From assembly GCA_030604405.1 (NCBI GenBank), contig JAUVVY010000003.1, forward strand, positions 62,001-126,000: DNA of 64,000 nt, given 5' to 3'. How positions within the stretch are numbered: position 1 is the stretch's first letter; each line of letters opens with the position of its first letter. The stretch comes from a bacterium. GTDB lineage: Bacteria > Armatimonadota > Zipacnadia > Zipacnadales > UBA11051. Below are positions 60,518 through 64,000 of this stretch, in pieces. The notes beneath the pieces were generated by a model, which saw only the letters and a list, made by a program, of their open reading frames with translations, was not told the DNA's origin and ran no database searches. Both the position numbers and the translations under genes were made by a program.

Positions 60518-60657
60518 ATTATGACTAACGACGCGACGCCGCCACCATATGGCTTGAGTTGCCCAAAATTCGCATAACTACAGTAGAAAGCCCGACCCAC
60601 GCGATAATAATAGGGAAGCCCGGTCCACACGATTGAGATGGAATACGGGCAAAACGA

Positions 60658-60978
60658 TCAGGCGAGCTGGGTGCCGTGGAGCTTGAATGCCGCGAAGCCG
60701 GGGCGCTTGCGGTAGTTGTCCGCAATGATCTGCTCGGCCCTGCTAACTACCTCGTCGGCGACAGCATCGTCGGGGAGAGCGACCAGTATGATGCAGTTGC
60801 CGCCGGGCCAGATGTCGGAATCCTCGCGGCGACCGCTGCGACCCAGACCTGAGATGCCGCTCAAGCCGGTGTGCCCCGGCACGCCCATCTCGTCCAGCAA
60901 CGCCACCACACGCCTGGAGAACTCGGTCTCGCAGATCATTAGCAGAAAGCAGATGCGTGCCTCTTCGGTGTCAGACAT
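60658..60978 (-). CDS. PII-like small protein beside an RND pump
   Basis: The 106-residue protein has the fold signature of PII-related regulators: EARICFLLMICETEFSRRVVALLDEMGVPG, then TGLSGISGLGRSGRRE, and a late RAEQIIADNY helix. The GLGRSGRREDSDIWPGGN stretch matches small PII-like proteins encoded with RND-type metal or drug efflux pumps. Those are thought to sense a ligand and adjust the pump; that role is inferred. It lacks the T-loop Tyr of classical GlnB. The ATG at 60978 is preceded by GGAGG and GGAAGG. It follows the pump gene on the same strand by 63 bases. Confidence 0.75.
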   Translation of the reverse strand: MSDTEEARICFLLMICETEFSRRVVALLDEMGVPGHTGLSGISGLGRSGRREDSDIWPGGNCIILVALPDDAVADEVVSRAEQIIADNYRKRPGFAAFKLHGTQLA

Positions 60979-61041
60979 TGTGCCCTTCCTCCCCGCCAAT
61001 TAAGGAGTGACCTTTGTGTTGCTGTGCTGCTTCGTCGCTCG

Positions 61042-63999
61042 CTAGGTCGCGTCGGGCTGCTTGCCAAAGAGCCTGTAAACGAAGGCAACGACATCATCGG
61101 TGATGCTGTAGGCGACGGGCACGACGAACAGCGTCAATAGCGTCGAGGTCGCCAAGCCGCCAATGACAGCGATCGCCAGCGCCTGCCAGAACTCGCTGCC
61201 GGCACCAAGACTCAGCGCCACCGGCGTCATGGCGATGATCGTCGTCGTCGTCGTCATCACGATCGGGCGTAAACGCATCGCACCAGCCTCGACTATGCCC
61301 TCGCGCCCGCCGATTCCGCGCTTTCGCAGAAGCACGATCAATTGCACAACCAGAATCGCATTGCTCACAACCATGCCGGTCAGCATCAGGACCCCGAGGA
61401 AGACCATGATGCTGAAGTAGGTGCCGGTGAGAAGCAAAGCGCCGAAGACGCCGACCAGCTCCAGGGGGATCGCCAGCATGATGACGAAGGGGTGAATGAG
61501 GGATTCGAACTGCGAGGCAAGGATGATGTATATCAGCATCAGGCCGAGCAGAAAAGCGACCCCCATGCCGGCGTATGACTCGCGGCGCTCCTCCTCGGTG
61601 CCGCCGAATTCGTAGCTGTAGTCCGCGGGGAGTTGCATTTGCTCCATGATGGGGTCCACGTCATCCACTACCGCCTTCAGATCGCGGTCGCTGATGGTGG
61701 CGTTTATCGAAATGGAGCGTCGGCGATCATCGCGCACTATCTGCGTGGGCCCCTGCGTCAAGTTGATGGAGGCGATGTTGGCAAGGGGTATCAGGACATC
61801 TTCAGGGCCGGGGATGCTGATCTGTTTGATGTCCTGGATCCAATCGCGATCCGCCTCGGCGGCGCGGATGGTGATGTCGTATTCGTCGCCACGCTCGCGG
61901 AACTTGGTGAGCTCGCGAGTCCCATACACCTGTGCCTGTATGGTGTGGGCGATGCCAGCAGGGGTAAGCCCGAGGCGGCCGGCCTTCTGGCGGTCTATGA
62001 CGATTTGATACTCGGGGCTGCCCGGCTCCCAGTCCAAGTCTGTCTCGCTAATGCCCGGGACTGCGATGAGCCTGGTCCTGGCCTCCTGGCCCAGCTTGCT
62101 AAGTATATCGAGATCATCGCCAACGATAGTCACCACCAGGTCTCCCCCGGCGCCAGGCGGCCCCATAGTCTCGCGGAAGCGAACCACAACATCCGGGATC
62201 TGGGCAACCTTTTGCCTCAAGTAATCCTCGACGTCCCAGATGGTGCGTTGGCGCTGCTTGAGGTCCACCAGCGAGACGGCAAAGTTGGCGGTGCGCGTGC
62301 CGCTGGTACCGCCGAATATCCTGCCTATCGCGCCAGCGGATTGACCGACCGTCACCCCCATGTGCTTAAGCTCGGGGATGTCGTTTATGACCGTCTCAAG
62401 CTCCGCTGCCAGTTGGTTGGTACGGTCCAGTGAGGAGCCCAGCGGCGCCTCCATCCCCAACGCTATTTGTCCACTGTCGAGTGCCGGGAAGAACGAGAAG
62501 CCGGCCAGTCTCATCATCAGCAGACTGGCGATGAAGATTTCGGCGGCGAGTATCATCACGATTGCGCGGCGACGCAAAGCCCATGAGGCGGCGCGCCGGT
62601 AGAGCCGCTCCAGACCGTCGAAGCCGGCCTTCCAGATATCCAGCACCCGCGCGACTGGCCCTCTTGGGCCCGGCTGCTGCGCTCTGCCGATGACTGTCTG
62701 GGTAAGCAGCCGGGAGGCGAGCATCGGCACTACTGTCACCGCCACGACCAGGGATGAGAACAAGCCGAACATCACGACCAGAGACATGGGGGAAAAGATG
62801 GCACCCACCATGCCGCCGATTACCAGCAGCGGGAGGAACACGCACATATCTGTGAAGGTGGCCGCGGCGATGGCCATTGCCAGCTCGCGGGTGCCTGAGA
62901 CCGCTGCGTCTATGACCGGTTCGCCGCGTTCCAAGTGCCGGAATATGTTCTCCAGAACCACCACCGAATCGTCAACTATACGCCCGATCGCCAGCACCAA
63001 TCCGCCCATCGTAATGATATTGAGGGTCATGCCGCTGAAGTACATGAAAGCAAAGGTTGCCAGCACTGAAAGCGGAATTGATACCGCCACTACCAGCGTG
63101 CCTCGAACGGTGGAGAGAAAGAGGAAAATGATGATAACTGCCAGGGCCGCGCCCTGAATCGCCACCGAGTAGAGATTGTGAAGCGAATCCCTGATGAAAT
63201 CAGCCTGGTCTGAGGTGACCTTCAACTCAACGCCAGGTGGAAGCTTTTCCGGAAGCCTCGCCAACGCCTCGTGCACCGCGTCAGAGACCTTAACAGTGTT
63301 GCCGCCCGATTCCTTGCGCACCGACAAACTCACTGACGGCCGGCCGTTGTAGCGGGCGTAGCTGCGCACCTCCTTGTGGGTGTCCCTTACTGTCGCGATG
63401 TCGCGCAGGTGCACCGGCCTGCCTGCTTCGGTGCTGACCACTACCTCTTTGATCTGGTCAACGGTGTCGAACTCGCCGATGGTGCGGATGGCAAACTCGC
63501 GGGGGCCCTCGGTGACGAAGCCGGCCGGAATGTTGAGATTCTCGCGCTGCAGTGCCTGCTCTACCGTCCGCACGTCCAAGTTGTAGGCGGCGAGGCGCTG
63601 CCAGTCAATCTCGACGAGGATCTCGCGCTGCAGGCCACCGTAGATATCCGCTGCCGCCACGCCCGGGATCTTCTCCAGCTCGGGTTTGATCTCATCTTCG
63701 GCAAGCTTGCGCAACTTGCGCATATCATCAATGCCGGTTGCGTCAATTGTGACCACCGGTATCAGAACATGCGGGTTGATCCTGAGGATAAGCGGTCGGC
63801 CCGCAGCATCGGGCAAGGCGTCGGCGACCGAGTCAACCTTTTCCCGGATGTTGAAGGCCGCCCACTCCATGTCCTGGCCCCACTCGAAATCAATGGTGAC
63901 CACCGAGAGGCCTTCCTGCGAGACCGACCTGATACCCTTGTAGTTTTCAACGGTCGCCACCGCCTCCTCGATCCGCTTGGTGACGAACTCCTCCATTTC
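61042..63999 (-). CDS. RND-family efflux pump permease, 5' end outside window
   Basis: This is a resistance-nodulation-division inner-membrane pump (AcrB/MdtC/CusA superfamily). The visible 985 residues start inside the first porter subdomain (MEEFVTKRIEEAVATVENYKG, about 60 residues into the usual protein) and run to the C-terminus. The proton-relay Asp pair is visible in GRIVDDSVVVLENIF, and long hydrophobic blocks mark both transmembrane halves (ALAVIIIFLFLSTVRGTLVV; LPLLVIGGMVGAIFSP). The start and the first membrane helix are missing from the window. The substrate is unknown; the neighbouring PII-like gene fits metal or drug efflux. The partner membrane-fusion gene would lie upstream, beyond 64,000. 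Confidence 0.92.
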   Translation of the reverse strand, partial: EMEEFVTKRIEEAVATVENYKGIRSVSQEGLSVVTIDFEWGQDMEWAAFNIREKVDSVADALPDAAGRPLILRINPHVLIPVVTIDATGIDDMRKLRKLAEDEIKPELEKIPGVAAADIYGGLQREILVEIDWQRLAAYNLDVRTVEQALQRENLNIPAGFVTEGPREFAIRTIGEFDTVDQIKEVVVSTEAGRPVHLRDIATVRDTHKEVRSYARYNGRPSVSLSVRKESGGNTVKVSDAVHEALARLPEKLPPGVELKVTSDQADFIRDSLHNLYSVAIQGAALAVIIIFLFLSTVRGTLVVAVSIPLSVLATFAFMYFSGMTLNIITMGGLVLAIGRIVDDSVVVLENIFRHLERGEPVIDAAVSGTRELAMAIAAATFTDMCVFLPLLVIGGMVGAIFSPMSLVVMFGLFSSLVVAVTVVPMLASRLLTQTVIGRAQQPGPRGPVARVLDIWKAGFDGLERLYRRAASWALRRRAIVMILAAEIFIASLLMMRLAGFSFFPALDSGQIALGMEAPLGSSLDRTNQLAAELETVINDIPELKHMGVTVGQSAGAIGRIFGGTSGTRTANFAVSLVDLKQRQRTIWDVEDYLRQKVAQIPDVVVRFRETMGPPGAGGDLVVTIVGDDLDILSKLGQEARTRLIAVPGISETDLDWEPGSPEYQIVIDRQKAGRLGLTPAGIAHTIQAQVYGTRELTKFRERGDEYDITIRAAEADRDWIQDIKQISIPGPEDVLIPLANIASINLTQGPTQIVRDDRRRSISINATISDRDLKAVVDDVDPIMEQMQLPADYSYEFGGTEEERRESYAGMGVAFLLGLMLIYIILASQFESLIHPFVIMLAIPLELVGVFGALLLTGTYFSIMVFLGVLMLTGMVVSNAILVVQLIVLLRKRGIGGREGIVEAGAMRLRPIVMTTTTTIIAMTPVALSLGAGSEFWQALAIAVIGGLATSTLLTLFVVPVAYSITDDVVAFVYRLFGKQPDAT

Positions 64000-64000
64000 C

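Larger units (their letters stand above)
60264..60596. mobile_element. MITE-like unit, copy B (no coding capacity)
   Basis: This 333-bp unit has the same imperfect terminal inverted repeats as the unit at 10351. The left end (60264-60300) has core CAGTAGTTATGCAGATTTCT. The complement of the right end (60562-60596) has core CTACTGTAGTTATGCGAATT. It carries two hairpin elements (60355-60412 and 60463-60517), in the opposite relative orientation to those of copy A. No gene is present on either strand. Confidence 0.6.

Noticed and set aside
1-64000. tRNA or rRNA genes
   Set aside because: No cloverleaf with a recognisable T-loop GTTCGA and no rRNA segment was seen in the intergenic gaps; a covariance search would be needed to exclude a divergent tRNA.

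Overview
The window is 64 kb of high-GC, densely coded bacterial chromosome with 56 protein genes that I can support, no rRNA, tRNA or CRISPR array, and no phage or transposase gene. The best guess for the source is an Armatimonadota-like bacterium. That rests mainly on pseudopilins whose start reads LAAILFPVFARAREKAR, a style very common in that phylum, together with many Gfo/Idh-type oxidoreductases, heparinase-like enzymes and intergenic palindromic repeats. MlaE/F/D-type genes, lipoproteins and an RND pump indicate a two-membrane envelope. The phylum call is an inference.

Layout. 0-4.3 kb: end of murC, ftsQ, ftsA (no ftsZ follows) and a double zinc-finger anti-sigma-like membrane protein. 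4.4-16.5 kb: an M28 lipoprotein peptidase, thiE, rpsR with its own promoter, a DUF4349 lipoprotein, a class II aldolase, a PHP enzyme plus a lipoprotein, a secreted GATase-like protein, two Gfo/Idh/MocA dehydrogenases around an M42 peptidase and a small odd gene cluster. 16.7-25 kb: miaB behind a consensus promoter that allows almost no leader, an FAD oxidoreductase, a TIM-barrel isomerase, the reverse-strand rpoZ-dnaJ-prmA-rsmE operon and an aldo/keto reductase. 25-30 kb: 56-bp tandem repeats, a large exported protein and an 822-residue TPR membrane protein. 30-42 kb: one long forward block, mlaE-mlaF-mlaD-rplI-dnaB-purD-purE-purF-purM-FHA/GAF histidine kinase, preceded by a textbook promoter and a 250-nt structured leader. 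42-45.7 kb: an amidase, a small periplasmic protein and an enolase-superfamily enzyme. 45.8-53.9 kb: a type IV filament/type II secretion-like operon (F, E, two tiny membrane proteins, eight pseudopilins). 54-64 kb: two tandem heparinase-like paralogues, a PII-like protein and an RND pump running off the window.

How the genes work together. Cell-wall and division genes (murC, ftsQ, ftsA, amidase), translation and replication genes (rpsR, rplI, miaB, prmA, rsmE, dnaJ, rpoZ, dnaB), purine synthesis and lipid trafficking make up the core. Around them lies an accessory layer of sugar and polysaccharide catabolism and surface machinery.

The most unusual material is of two kinds. The first is the minor-pseudopilin-rich operon at 45.8-53.9 kb. 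In it one gene is bracketed by 50-bp direct repeats, and another seems to have received its ribosome-binding site and leader from an intergenic repeat. The second is a family of intergenic hairpin elements with conserved outer arms and freely varying but still self-complementary inner arms. Two pairs of these sit inside 325-333 bp MITE-like units at 10.35 and 60.26 kb.
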